Origin: CAYSGX01 sp964518215
GTDB lineage: Bacteria > Bacteroidota > Bacteroidia > Chitinophagales > CAIOSU01
NCBI GenBank assembly: GCA_964518215.1
Contig: CAZFFP010000003.1
Location: 26,922 to 90,921 of the forward strand
Length of the DNA: 64,000 bases
Direction of reading: 5' to 3'
Part shown: positions 17,516 through 26,112 of the stretch, piece after piece
How positions within the stretch are numbered: position 1 is the stretch's first letter
Layout: every line of letters begins with the position of its first letter
The notes under the pieces: generated by a model
What the model was told of the DNA's origin: nothing
Databases searched by the model: none
Seen by the model: only the letters and a program-made list of their open reading frames with translations
Program-made: the position numbers and the translations under genes

Positions 17516-18181
17516 ATGAAGGAAATTTTTATCAGAACCGGAAAAGCCTGGAGTACTTGTTGGCAAAACAAGTATTTCCGATGGCAATTTATTCTATCAA
17601 TTCTTTTTTTTATTGGCGCAACGCACTACAATTTTCATTACCTCAACATTTTTGAACATAGAACCGGAATTCATCTGGATGACTTTATTTTAAACATGCT
17701 CCCCCCGACTGATTTTTCAAACATCATTTTCTTTTTCACATATTTTGCATTGATTACCTCCATGGTTTCGGCAATTCCTTATCCGGGTATATATGTTAGA
17801 GGGCTGCAAGCATATGGTTTAATACTGCTCTTAAGAGTGGTTTCTATTTATTTCTTTCCATTAGAACCACCAAAAAATATGATTTTACTTATAGATCCTG
17901 TAGCCGAATTTTTTCTTTATGAAGGCGCCCCAATCACAAAAGACTTATTCTTTTCCGGACATGCAGCTACTTTAATGATGTTTTTTCTCATCGCTCGAAA
18001 CAAATACGTTAAGATATTTTGTCTCACGGCACTTATTGTAGCTCCTATTTTACTCATGTGGCAGCATGTACATTATTCTATAGATATATTTGTAGGGCTT
18101 TTTGTCGGTTTTGCCTGCCTTAAACTGACAGACTGGGTTAATAGCAAATCTCCATATGGAAAGATATTGTTTGAATATTAA
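17516..18181 (+). CDS. PAP2-superfamily membrane protein (PAP2_C / sphingomyelin-synthase-like)
   Basis: This 221-residue polytopic membrane protein has about six hydrophobic helices. It carries the phosphatase-type motifs of the PAP2_C branch: SGHAAT (H149) and HVHYSID (H186, D190), which together form the His-Asp catalytic pair of lipid phosphatases and of phosphocholine or phosphoethanolamine transferases. The substrate is likely a phospho- or sphingolipid headgroup, but is not determined. I start at ATG 17516 (MKEIFIRTGK) rather than the TTG eight codons upstream, because that TTG lies in a promoter-like element. Confidence 0.82.
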   Translation: MKEIFIRTGKAWSTCWQNKYFRWQFILSILFFIGATHYNFHYLNIFEHRTGIHLDDFILNMLPPTDFSNIIFFFTYFALITSMVSAIPYPGIYVRGLQAYGLILLLRVVSIYFFPLEPPKNMILLIDPVAEFFLYEGAPITKDLFFSGHAATLMMFFLIARNKYVKIFCLTALIVAPILLMWQHVHYSIDIFVGLFVGFACLKLTDWVNSKSPYGKILFEY

Positions 18182-18535
18182 CATTGTTCATTGTATCAAG
18201 CCTGACTGGATAGATTCACTACCACTCGAACAATAAATAATTATTGCATGCTTACCGGCAATTTGTTCAGCAAAAATCTGATGCAGTATTTTTCTGAAAA
18301 AAAATGAATTCCTTGGGATTGATTTTGAAGTATTTACCTGAGGCAATGAAAGTTTTTACTGAAATATTTCTGTAGCTCCGAATCTTTTAATTGAAAAATA
18401 TACACCAAACTTAGCATTGAAAAACATTAAGAATCGTATTGTTTACAATTGTTTGTTTAATCTTCATTTTCTTTAAATAGATGAGATAAAAGTCTTTTCC
18501 CTTATTTTTATCCGATCATTCATTAATAGTTTCTA
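18182..18535. other. Intergenic region, nothing recognised
   Basis: These 354 AT-rich bases lie between the PAP2-like gene and the ABC ATPase gene. I see no gene longer than about 20 codons, no strong hairpin and no clear promoter element, although the ABC promoter must be here. Confidence 0.5.
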
Positions 18536-20332
18536 ATGTCCAACAACAAAGTATTAGATGTTCAAGACTTAACGGTAGAGTTTAAAACCGAAGACAATTT
18601 CGTTCGTGCCGTAAATCATATCAGTTTTACGCTCAATAGAGGAGAAACCATTGGTATTGTGGGCGAATCAGGTTCAGGAAAATCTGTTACTTCCTTGTCG
18701 GTGATGCGCCTTATCCCCAATCCTCCCGGCAAAATCACCAGCGGAAAAATTCTTTACTATGGCAGAAAAGATACTCCCGCAGATTTAGTAGCGCTTTCAG
18801 AATCCGATATGCGCAAATACAGAGGCAACGAAGTAGCCATGATATTTCAGGAGCCTATGACCTCGCTCAATCCTGTTTACACCTGTGGCGACCAAGTGGT
18901 AGAGGCTATTCAGTTGCATCAGAAAGTTTCAAAAAAAGAAGCCAAACAAAAAACGCTCGAACTGTTTGCTAAAGTGCAATTGCCCAGCCCCGAAAGAATT
19001 TTCGATGCCTACCCGCATCAGATTTCGGGCGGACAAAAACAAAGGGTGATGATAGCCATGGCGATGTCGTGCAATCCATCCATACTTATTGCCGATGAGC
19101 CTACTACTGCGCTTGATGTAACGGTGCAGGCTACCATTTTGGATTTGATGCGCGATTTGCAGAAGCAAAACGATATGGCCGTTATTTTTATCACGCACGA
19201 TTTGGGAGTAATAGCCGAAATTGCCGACCGCGTATTGGTCATGTTTAAAGGAAATATCGTTGAACAAGGACCTATCAAAGAAATATTTTCCAATCCGCAA
19301 CACCCGTATACTAAAGGGTTGTTGGCTTGTCGCCCTCCTTTGGATAAGCGCCTGAGCAAATTGCCTGTGATTTCAGATTTCATGAAAGAAGAAAACGGAC
19401 AGTTGATTGAGATTGAATCGTCTATCGAAAAAGTGATAGATGCCGTAGCGGTTTCGGAAGAAAAAACCAAAGAGCGCATGAAGGGTTTGGAAGCGCAAAC
19501 GCCTTTGCTCGAAATCAAAAACCTCAAAACATATTTTCCTTCCAAAAAAAGTTTCTTTGGAAAAACATTAGACTATGTGAAAGCGGTGGATGATGTAACC
19601 TTCAATGTGTATCCGGGCGAAACTTTGGGCTTGGTAGGAGAGTCGGGATGCGGAAAAACCACTTTGGGACGAACCATTTTGCGCTTAGTGCCAAATCATG
19701 ACGGAAGTGTTTTATTTGATGGTAAAAGCGTTTTCGACCTCAATAATGATGAAATGAAAAAACTGCGTGAAGACATGCAGATAATTTTTCAAGACCCTTA
19801 CTCTTCGCTCAATCCGCGCATGACCATTGGCGATGCTATTATGGAACCCATGCAGGTGCATAAAATTTATGCCAATGATAAAGAAAGAAAAGAAAAAGTG
19901 ATTGAACTTTTAGAAACGGTAAAACTCACTGCTGCTCAATTCAGTCGTTATCCGCATGAGTTTTCGGGCGGACAACGCCAACGCATTTGCATTGCACGGG
20001 CACTCTCGCTCAATCCGAAATTTATTGTTTGTGATGAATCGGTTTCTGCCTTAGATGTGTCTGTTCAGGCTGAAGTGCTCAATCTGCTTATTAAGTTGCG
20101 CCAGGATTTCAAATTCACCTATATTTTTATTTCGCACGATTTGTCTGTAGTGAAATTTATGAGCGACCGCATGGTGGTAATGAATCAGGGCAAGGTGGAA
20201 GAAATGGGTTATGCAGATGATATTTATTACAACCCGCAGCGCGACTACACCAAGAAACTCATCAATGCCATTCCCAAAGGCAGAATGGAAGATATTGAGA
20301 AAAGACTTACCGAGAAGAAGACGGCTGTATAG
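18536..20332 (+). CDS. Fused dipeptide/oligopeptide-type ABC transporter ATPase (two nucleotide-binding domains)
   Basis: This 598-residue protein is a fusion of DppD-like and DppF-like ATPases, as in YejF or GsiA. The first domain has Walker A GESGSGKS (43-50), signature ISGGQKQR (near 163) and Walker B LIADEPTTAL. It ends with the oligopeptide-transporter C-terminal motif HPYTKGLLACRPP. The second has Walker A GESGCGKTT (368-376), signature FSGGQRQR (near 479) and Walker B IVCDESVSALD. Both sites look intact. It would power import of peptides or a small peptide-like solute, but the permease and binding-protein genes are not in the window. Its 3' end overlaps the stop of the convergent acylase gene by 26 bases. 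Confidence 0.92.
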   Translation: MSNNKVLDVQDLTVEFKTEDNFVRAVNHISFTLNRGETIGIVGESGSGKSVTSLSVMRLIPNPPGKITSGKILYYGRKDTPADLVALSESDMRKYRGNEVAMIFQEPMTSLNPVYTCGDQVVEAIQLHQKVSKKEAKQKTLELFAKVQLPSPERIFDAYPHQISGGQKQRVMIAMAMSCNPSILIADEPTTALDVTVQATILDLMRDLQKQNDMAVIFITHDLGVIAEIADRVLVMFKGNIVEQGPIKEIFSNPQHPYTKGLLACRPPLDKRLSKLPVISDFMKEENGQLIEIESSIEKVIDAVAVSEEKTKERMKGLEAQTPLLEIKNLKTYFPSKKSFFGKTLDYVKAVDDVTFNVYPGETLGLVGESGCGKTTLGRTILRLVPNHDGSVLFDGKSVFDLNNDEMKKLREDMQIIFQDPYSSLNPRMTIGDAIMEPMQVHKIYANDKERKEKVIELLETVKLTAAQFSRYPHEFSGGQRQRICIARALSLNPKFIVCDESVSALDVSVQAEVLNLLIKLRQDFKFTYIFISHDLSVVKFMSDRMVVMNQGKVEEMGYADDIYYNPQRDYTKKLINAIPKGRMEDIEKRLTEKKTAV

Positions 20333-22436
20333 TATATGTTGTTTTTAATGTTTCTCCCGGTTTGTAAATCCGTTTTGCATTCATCATAATTACGTCTTTA
20401 CTCATAGTCATGGGTTTTGTTTGCTGCGCTTTCCAAAGATTTAACTGGTCTGAATAATGAGGGCTGTCAGGATGTGAAGATGTTCCGAAAACAATGAGTG
20501 ATTCGATACGTATCGGACCACTTTTATCGTATTCAACAATCATAGTGTAAGAATCACCTACATAGCCCTCAAGCTTACCGTCTGTTCTTTTCTTTGAATA
20601 GTTGGCTGCAAGTACATCGGGAAATCCGGGCATGGGATAATCCTTGCCGCCTCTGTTTATAACCTGAATTTGTCCAAGTGGCACTTCAACGGTTCCGAAG
20701 TGTTGTAATAAGTGTTCTTGCGCATTTCTAACCGCCTCTACCACCAATGCTTCATCGAGAACAATGCCTTTTAGAAAGTGCTCATCGTTGTAATTGTTTT
20801 TTTTGAACACATATTCAAACGTCAGCAAAAAATAAGTAGCTCCTAATGAATTTGAAAGCGCCTTTTTGTCCCACTGTTGCATCATTCTTAAAATATCAGC
20901 AATATCAGGGTATTTCACAGGCTCTATTTCATAAATCACTGAAACAGATTTTAAGAAATTACTTTCTTCAGGATATTGATTATCGAATTTTATGGCTTTT
21001 AAATCTTCAAAATTGACTCGTTCTTTGGCATCTATAAGTTCGAGAAAGCGCTGAGCTCGGTTATTGTTATCGTAACGAAAATCCATAATCGGGTCCCAGT
21101 TGCCGTCAATGAATGACTCTTCGGGACAAGTGGCGTTAAAAGGTGTGTTGTTAGTATTGAAAACATAACCGCAATCGGGATTTTTTATTTGAGGAAGCTC
21201 GTCTGTTTCGTAAAGTCTTGTCCAATTGGTATGCGATATATTACCGGGAAGCACTCCGCCCCAATCGTAACCTGCCGGGCGTTTTGGAACCATGCCGTTG
21301 TCAATGAAAAACAAATTGCCTTCTTTATCGGTATAAACTACGTTGAATCGCGGCAACGCATTCATTTGCAATATGGAATAAAACTCATCAAAATTTTTGG
21401 CTTTGTTCATGAGCCACCATTGCTCGGTGGTTCTTATTTCATTCATAGAACCCCACCGAAGAGAGTAGAATTTTTTTCCTTCTGAGAGTAATGTTGGTCC
21501 GTAAACACTTTCGTAGTATTTCTTTTTAACTGGAATGGCAGGCAGCCATTTTTTCACTTTTACTTTAAGTTTTGCTTTATGGACAATTAATTTTTTCCAT
21601 TTCCCGTCATATTCATATTCGAGTTTCTTATCGGGATTCATTTTTAACTCATAACAATCTACCAGGTCGTATTTATTCCATGTATGTGCCCACCCTAAAT
21701 GGCGATTGGTTCCTAAAAAAATACTGGAGCCTCCATGAAATGTAGCACCAATAATATCCATGCCTTCATCGCTTACCAAATGTGCTTCGTACCACGAAAA
21801 CATACCTTCAAATGCCACATGAGGATTTATTACTATGATGGAGTTTCCATTGTCAGATTTACGACCGTTCACTGCAAAAGCATTCGACCCGAATGCCGAG
21901 GGAATACTGTCATAATTGCCTTCAAAAGCACGTTTCATTTGATTTTGAACATTAGAAATAAAAGCACCTACATAATGATATGAAGTCAGAATATCTTGGA
22001 CAGAAACAGGAAAAGCTTTTTTCACTCTCACTTGCTCGGGATGTTTTTTTGCAAAATCGTTTACTGCCTTTGCATAAGCTTCAAGATATGCCTTGTATTC
22101 AGGGGCAATATCTGCTTCATATTGCGATTCCACTACTTTGCGCGAGCCTAACAGTTGCACCACATAATCGAGCACTGCGCCATCTTTTCCTGTTGCTCGA
22201 GCCATCAGACCTTTGGCGGGCAGTAGCGCTTCCTGAATGGTATGGAAATCGTCTTCGCAATTTGCCCAGGCTAAACCATAAGCCACATCAACATCCTTTT
22301 CACCGAATATGTGAGGGACTCCCCACTCATCTCGGGCTATGGTTACGTATTCGCGATAATTGCGCGATTGTGAGAATGAAGGTATAAATGACACTAAAAA
22401 AAATGATAGAAGCAAGCAGAATTTAGAAAAATACAT
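20307..22436 (-). CDS. Penicillin acylase family protein (Ntn-hydrolase)
   Basis: This family hydrolyses amide bonds in penicillin-like compounds, acyl-homoserine lactones or other N-acyl compounds, in the periplasm, after self-cleavage of a precursor. The protein is 709 residues from ATG 22436 and opens with a signal peptide (FSKFCLLLSFFLVSFIPSFSQ region). The autocatalytic junction is in FGSNAFAVNG; S184 would become the N-terminal nucleophile of the beta chain. A conserved NPHV follows. I chose 22436 over the longer frame from 22505 because a good promoter (22460-22489) lies between them. Which N-acyl substrate is used cannot be decided from sequence alone. Confidence 0.9.
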   Translation of the reverse strand: MYFSKFCLLLSFFLVSFIPSFSQSRNYREYVTIARDEWGVPHIFGEKDVDVAYGLAWANCEDDFHTIQEALLPAKGLMARATGKDGAVLDYVVQLLGSRKVVESQYEADIAPEYKAYLEAYAKAVNDFAKKHPEQVRVKKAFPVSVQDILTSYHYVGAFISNVQNQMKRAFEGNYDSIPSAFGSNAFAVNGRKSDNGNSIIVINPHVAFEGMFSWYEAHLVSDEGMDIIGATFHGGSSIFLGTNRHLGWAHTWNKYDLVDCYELKMNPDKKLEYEYDGKWKKLIVHKAKLKVKVKKWLPAIPVKKKYYESVYGPTLLSEGKKFYSLRWGSMNEIRTTEQWWLMNKAKNFDEFYSILQMNALPRFNVVYTDKEGNLFFIDNGMVPKRPAGYDWGGVLPGNISHTNWTRLYETDELPQIKNPDCGYVFNTNNTPFNATCPEESFIDGNWDPIMDFRYDNNNRAQRFLELIDAKERVNFEDLKAIKFDNQYPEESNFLKSVSVIYEIEPVKYPDIADILRMMQQWDKKALSNSLGATYFLLTFEYVFKKNNYNDEHFLKGIVLDEALVVEAVRNAQEHLLQHFGTVEVPLGQIQVINRGGKDYPMPGFPDVLAANYSKKRTDGKLEGYVGDSYTMIVEYDKSGPIRIESLIVFGTSSHPDSPHYSDQLNLWKAQQTKPMTMSKDVIMMNAKRIYKPGETLKTTYTIQPSSSR

Positions 22437-22459
22437 GATGGATCGGAAGTTTAAAAGCA

Positions 22460-22489
22460 CAAATTTATTAAGCAGAAAAGAAAATGCAA
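22460..22489 (-). promoter_or_regulatory. Promoter of the penicillin acylase family gene
   Basis: On the minus strand, TTG (22489-22487) is followed after 19 bases by TAAATTTG (22467-22460), matching the Bacteroidota -33/-7 consensus. Transcription would start about 18 bases upstream of ATG 22436. Confidence 0.6.
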
Positions 22490-22564
22490 GATAAATCATT
22501 ACCAAATGGTACTTGAAAATTCATCAGTATTTTTTGGGAAATAATTTTTGAAACAACAACAACG

Positions 22565-23455
22565 CTAAAACTTATCAACTCCGTCATAATCTCCGGGTCT
22601 TCCGAAAAGTGCCGTGTATTTATCTTTCCATGTTTTAGCATGGCGCACATCTCGGTATATATCTACATATTCATGAAAAACTAGGTAAGCAGGATTTAAA
22701 GAGCGAATGGGTTGCTTTACTCCATATACGGGGCGCTCGCCCGGCTCTACATAAGTGCCGAATATTCTGTCCCAGATGATTAGCATGGAGCCATAGTTTT
22801 TATCTATATAAACTTCATTTTTTCCATGATGCACTCTATGATTGGTTGGAGTAACGAAAATATATTCTATCCATGCAGGTAAAGGCCTGATGAGTTCGGT
22901 GTGTTGATAGAACTGATACAAAACTCCCAACTGATGAATGATGAAAAACATAATGGGGTCGAAGCCCAGCATTACTACCGGAAGAAAGAAAACCAACTTC
23001 ACCTGATCTACCCAACATAAGCGAAAAGAAACGGTAAGATTATATCTTTCTGAAGAATGGTGGGTAATATGTGAGGCCCACCAAAAGCGTTGTTCGTGTG
23101 CAATTCGATGTGCCCAATAACGACAAAAATCATACACTAAAGCACATAATATGAACGACCACCAGGTTACTTCCATTTGGATGGAAGTGGGAGATAGGTA
23201 ATAATAAAAATACCAAACGGTGTAGATGGTAACGATTCCGGTTAATGCTGTTACAAGTAAATAAACAGAACCAACGCCAATAGATGCCAGCAGTTCTTTA
23301 TTGTTATACAAACCTAAATTTTTGCGCCTGCTATACCACAATTCCAAAAATACAAACAGTAACATAAAAGGAGAAGCGTAGAGCAGCAAATTTGGGGCGC
23401 TTTCATAATGTTGCAGCATCTCTCTAAACGTAAGTTTACCCGTAGTTAAGTCCAT
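22565..23455 (-). CDS. Sterol desaturase / fatty acid hydroxylase family membrane protein
   Basis: This 296-residue membrane-bound di-iron oxygenase has the three histidine clusters: HRIAH (116-120), HITHH (129-133) and HRVHH (206-210). H185 (QFYQHTELIR) may be a further ligand. Four or more hydrophobic helices surround them. The family hydroxylates or desaturates lipids, including sterols, fatty acids and alkylglycerols; the substrate here is open. It has its own promoter (23491-23523) and lies between the acyl-CoA dehydrogenase and acylase genes on the same strand, so a link with lipid turnover is plausible but not shown. Confidence 0.9.
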   Translation of the reverse strand: MDLTTGKLTFREMLQHYESAPNLLLYASPFMLLFVFLELWYSRRKNLGLYNNKELLASIGVGSVYLLVTALTGIVTIYTVWYFYYYLSPTSIQMEVTWWSFILCALVYDFCRYWAHRIAHEQRFWWASHITHHSSERYNLTVSFRLCWVDQVKLVFFLPVVMLGFDPIMFFIIHQLGVLYQFYQHTELIRPLPAWIEYIFVTPTNHRVHHGKNEVYIDKNYGSMLIIWDRIFGTYVEPGERPVYGVKQPIRSLNPAYLVFHEYVDIYRDVRHAKTWKDKYTALFGRPGDYDGVDKF

Positions 23456-23490
23456 GCCTGATTATATGAATTTTATTTTTTAATAAAGCC

Positions 23491-23523
23491 CAAATATAAA
23501 CCTATTATTTTTTTGGATTTCAA
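23491..23523 (-). promoter_or_regulatory. Promoter of the fatty acid hydroxylase gene
   Basis: On the minus strand, TTG (23523-23521), a 22-base spacer and TATATTTG (23498-23491) fit the Bacteroidota consensus. The -7 element is about 35 bases upstream of the ATG at 23455. Confidence 0.55.
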
Positions 23524-23599
23524 CACACCGCAAACCAATGACCATTGCATTCAAGTTTCCAAAATCATGGGTGGGTGAACGATATTTTTTTGTGGAGCA

Positions 23600-24751
23600 T
23601 TAACTCAATACTTTTCGTGCTACAATTTCTTTCATGATTTCATTGGTTCCGGCATAAATGCGTTGCACACGGGCATCCGCCCAGGAGCGGGCTACATCAT
23701 ATTCCCATATATAACCATAGCCTCCGTGCAATTGCAAACACTCATCGGCAACTTTGCATTGCAATTCAGTAGTAAGGTATTTTGCGGCAGAAGCCATGGC
23801 GCCATCTAATCTCTTTTCATTGTGCAATTCCACGCATCTGTCGAGATATGCGCGTTGAGCGCTGATTTCAGAAGCTAATTCCGCTAATTTAAAGCGGGTG
23901 TTTTGAAATTCACTGACAGATTTTCCAAAGGCTTTTCTTTCTTTTACGTATTGAATGGTTCGGGCTAAAGTTCCTTCGGCAGCGGCAAGCGCACCTATGG
24001 CAACCACCAAACGTTCCTGAGCCAGTTCCGTCATCAAATAAGCAAAGCCGTGTCCTAATTCGCCCAACAGATTTTCTTTAGGAACTTTCACGTTATCAAA
24101 AAATAATTCACAGGTGTCCTGCGAGTGTAAGCCTACTTTGTGAAAAGGCAAACCCTTAGTGAATCCGGGGGTATCAGCCTCCATCACTAAAAGGCTGGTT
24201 CCTTTGGCACCTTTCGTTGGATCGGTTTTAACGGCAACAACAGCCAGATTACACAAATAACCATTGGTGATAAATGTCTTAGAGCCATTCACCAAATAAT
24301 GGTCGCCTTTATCAACAGCAGTAGATTTGATGCCTTGCAAATCGCTGCCTGCGCCAGGCTCGGTCATGGCAATGGCGGCAATGTATTTGCCCGAAACCAT
24401 CTTGGGCAAATACTTTTGTTTGGCAGTTTCATTGCCATAATGCAAAATATAGGGCATTACAATATCTGAATGCAACGGATACCCGACAGCCGGTCCTGCA
24501 CAACCGCTGTATCCCAATACTTCGGTAAATATTGCATTGTATCTGAAATCTGTAATCCCTAAACCTCCATAAGTTTCCGGAACCTGCATACATAGGAAAC
24601 CGGCTTCTCCTAATTGCTGCCACGATTCGCGACTTACTTTATGGTTTTTTTCCCATTCGGCATGAAAGGGAGTTATTTTTTGTGCTACAAAATCTTCTAC
24701 CGATTTTTTAAAAAGCAAATGTTCTTCGTTGTAAATATTTCTTGGGAGCAT
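23600..24751 (-). CDS. Acyl-CoA dehydrogenase
   Basis: This 383-residue FAD enzyme performs the first, oxidising step of acyl-CoA breakdown and passes electrons to ETF. FAD-binding segments AMTEPGAGSD (128-137) and FITNG (160-164) are present. The usual Glu of the YEGTxxI motif is Ala here (IYAGTNEIM), so the catalytic base is probably E246 in AQERLVVA, the position used by isovaleryl-CoA and long-chain acyl-CoA dehydrogenases. I chose ATG 24751 (MLPRNIYNEEH); the longer frame from 24790 would add 13 residues with no homology look. It complements the fad operon at 7.2-11.8 kb. Confidence 0.92.
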   Translation of the reverse strand: MLPRNIYNEEHLLFKKSVEDFVAQKITPFHAEWEKNHKVSRESWQQLGEAGFLCMQVPETYGGLGITDFRYNAIFTEVLGYSGCAGPAVGYPLHSDIVMPYILHYGNETAKQKYLPKMVSGKYIAAIAMTEPGAGSDLQGIKSTAVDKGDHYLVNGSKTFITNGYLCNLAVVAVKTDPTKGAKGTSLLVMEADTPGFTKGLPFHKVGLHSQDTCELFFDNVKVPKENLLGELGHGFAYLMTELAQERLVVAIGALAAAEGTLARTIQYVKERKAFGKSVSEFQNTRFKLAELASEISAQRAYLDRCVELHNEKRLDGAMASAAKYLTTELQCKVADECLQLHGGYGYIWEYDVARSWADARVQRIYAGTNEIMKEIVARKVLS

Positions 24752-24839
24752 GAAAAAAGTGTTTTTAAAATGAATAATAGCAGACCACAAACAATTGTTG
24801 TGAGCAAAAATATAGGTTTGCTTTAAGATTGAATAAATT

Positions 24840-25556
24840 TCAGGAAATCCTACTCACCTCTCTTATCAGCGCCCTTTTTGCCACAGGCAAAATGGTTTCG
24901 TTCAAAGGGAATTCCAGCGATACTTCAACGGCATAAGCTGCCGGATTGGCAAACTTGCGAATACTGCGAGCCAAATCCACTTTAATGTTTTCATAAGTAT
25001 TGGTGAGGGCATGGCTGTAGGAAGCAACATATTGAGTGCGAATACTTCTTTGTTGTTCATTGGTATTTTCAAAAAAACTTACCGAATATTCATACACACG
25101 GGTTTCTTTTTTCATGTTTTTTCTGATAAACAGGTAGCCCTCATTGTTGCGGATTGGCATGACCCCTACAGGGAATATAGATAGCTTATCTTCCACGAAA
25201 TCATATAGTTCTGCGCCTTGTTTCAAGTGATTTTTGAATAGTGGAAGCGCGTAATCTATGATTTCTTCTATCACCTCCATGCACGAATCATCAGAAATGA
25301 GATTTTCATAATGCAGTTTGAAATTTTCAAAATCAATGCGGGTCAATTCTTTCGGGAAACTGTTGATTGCCTGCTCTTTCTTCTCTTTAATATCCAGCAG
25401 ATTGTTGTAGTGTGCCACTAAGTCTGATAGAAAAGGATACAATTTGCTTTGGTCGAAAGAACGATTCACTTCCTGTAGGTATGCCAATAGCACATACTTT
25501 TTGTATTCAAAATCTAAAAGTCCTTCAGTGAGCCAATTGTGATGCAACTCTTTCAT
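24840..25556 (-). CDS. Conserved hypothetical cytoplasmic protein
   Basis: I do not recognise this 238-residue protein. It has no signal peptide or membrane segment, is rich in charged helices in its first half (residues 1-115), and shifts to beta-rich sequence from about 125 (IFPVGVMPIRNNEGYLFIRKN). It looks like a genuine gene: codon use matches its neighbours and the frame is uninterrupted. It lies on the minus strand, divergent from groES, with about 200 bases between. Confidence 0.75.
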   Translation of the reverse strand: MKELHHNWLTEGLLDFEYKKYVLLAYLQEVNRSFDQSKLYPFLSDLVAHYNNLLDIKEKKEQAINSFPKELTRIDFENFKLHYENLISDDSCMEVIEEIIDYALPLFKNHLKQGAELYDFVEDKLSIFPVGVMPIRNNEGYLFIRKNMKKETRVYEYSVSFFENTNEQQRSIRTQYVASYSHALTNTYENIKVDLARSIRKFANPAAYAVEVSLEFPLNETILPVAKRALIREVSRIS

Positions 25557-25703
25557 AACAATGTTTTTAACGATTTTGAGATTAAAAGGTTGCCTTTGTT
25601 TGTAATGAAAATGAAATTATGGCAACATTTTGACAGTTGACAGACAATTTTTCAACAATAAATAGAAAATTTGTCGCAAAAAATGGCTTGGCATATTAAG
25701 TGT

Positions 25704-25711
25704 TACCTTCG
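25704..25711 (+). promoter_or_regulatory. Candidate -7 element of the groESL operon
   Basis: TACCTTCG followed by CAGCCC resembles the Bacteroidota -7 element, with C in place of one T. It is 42 bases upstream of the groES ATG. No -33 element at a normal distance is obvious, and no CIRCE-type inverted repeat was seen. Confidence 0.35.
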
Positions 25712-25753
25712 CAGCCCTAACGATTTATTCATTAACCCAAAATCATATTTACC

Positions 25754-26035
25754 ATGAGCAAAAAACTTTCCGTAAAACCACTCGCAGACAGAGTGATTGT
25801 GAAAGCTGACCCCGCTGAGGAAAAAACTAAAAGCGGCATCATTATCCCCGACACAGCTAAAGAAAAACCCCAAAGAGGCACTGTATTAGCCGTTGGTCCC
25901 GGCAAAAAAGACGAGCCTACCACTGTTAAAGTAGGCGACAAAGTATTGTATGGAAAATATTCGGGCACTGAGTTGCAATACGAAGGCAGCGAATACCTGA
26001 TTATGCGCGAAAGCGACATCCTTGCTGTTTTGTAA
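25754..26035 (+). CDS. groES: Co-chaperonin GroES
   Basis: This is the 10-kDa ring lid of the GroEL chaperonin. It is 93 residues, near the usual length. Recognisable features are the opening VKPLADRVIV, the mobile loop around 16-32 (AEEKTKSGIIIPDTAKEKP) and the C-terminal RESDILAVL. groEL follows after a 77-base junction made mostly of short repeats, which is longer than the junction in many bacteria. The pair forms a standard operon closed by the terminator at 27775-27808. Confidence 0.97.
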   Translation: MSKKLSVKPLADRVIVKADPAEEKTKSGIIIPDTAKEKPQRGTVLAVGPGKKDEPTTVKVGDKVLYGKYSGTELQYEGSEYLIMRESDILAVL

Positions 26036-26070
26036 AAATTTAAAACTCAAAACTCAAAATTCAAAAAAAG

Positions 26071-26108
26071 AAAATCTAAAATCTCATTTCTAAAATCTAA
26101 AATCTCAT
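26071..26108. repeat. Duplicated 17-base word in the groES-groEL junction
   Basis: AAAATCTAAAATCTCAT occurs exactly at 26071-26087 and 26092-26108, preceded by related AAACTCAAAACTCAAAATTC words from 26042. The second copy ends four bases before the groEL ATG, so this sequence is the groEL leader. Confidence 0.7.
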
Positions 26109-26112
26109 AACA

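Noticed and set aside
18182..18535. Possible insertion-sequence remnant before the ABC ATPase gene
   Set aside because: Translations in all frames are broken and none resembles a transposase; no terminal inverted repeats seen.
22437..22505. Longer N-terminus for the penicillin acylase family gene
   Set aside because: A consensus promoter lies within it and the signal peptide starts at 22436.
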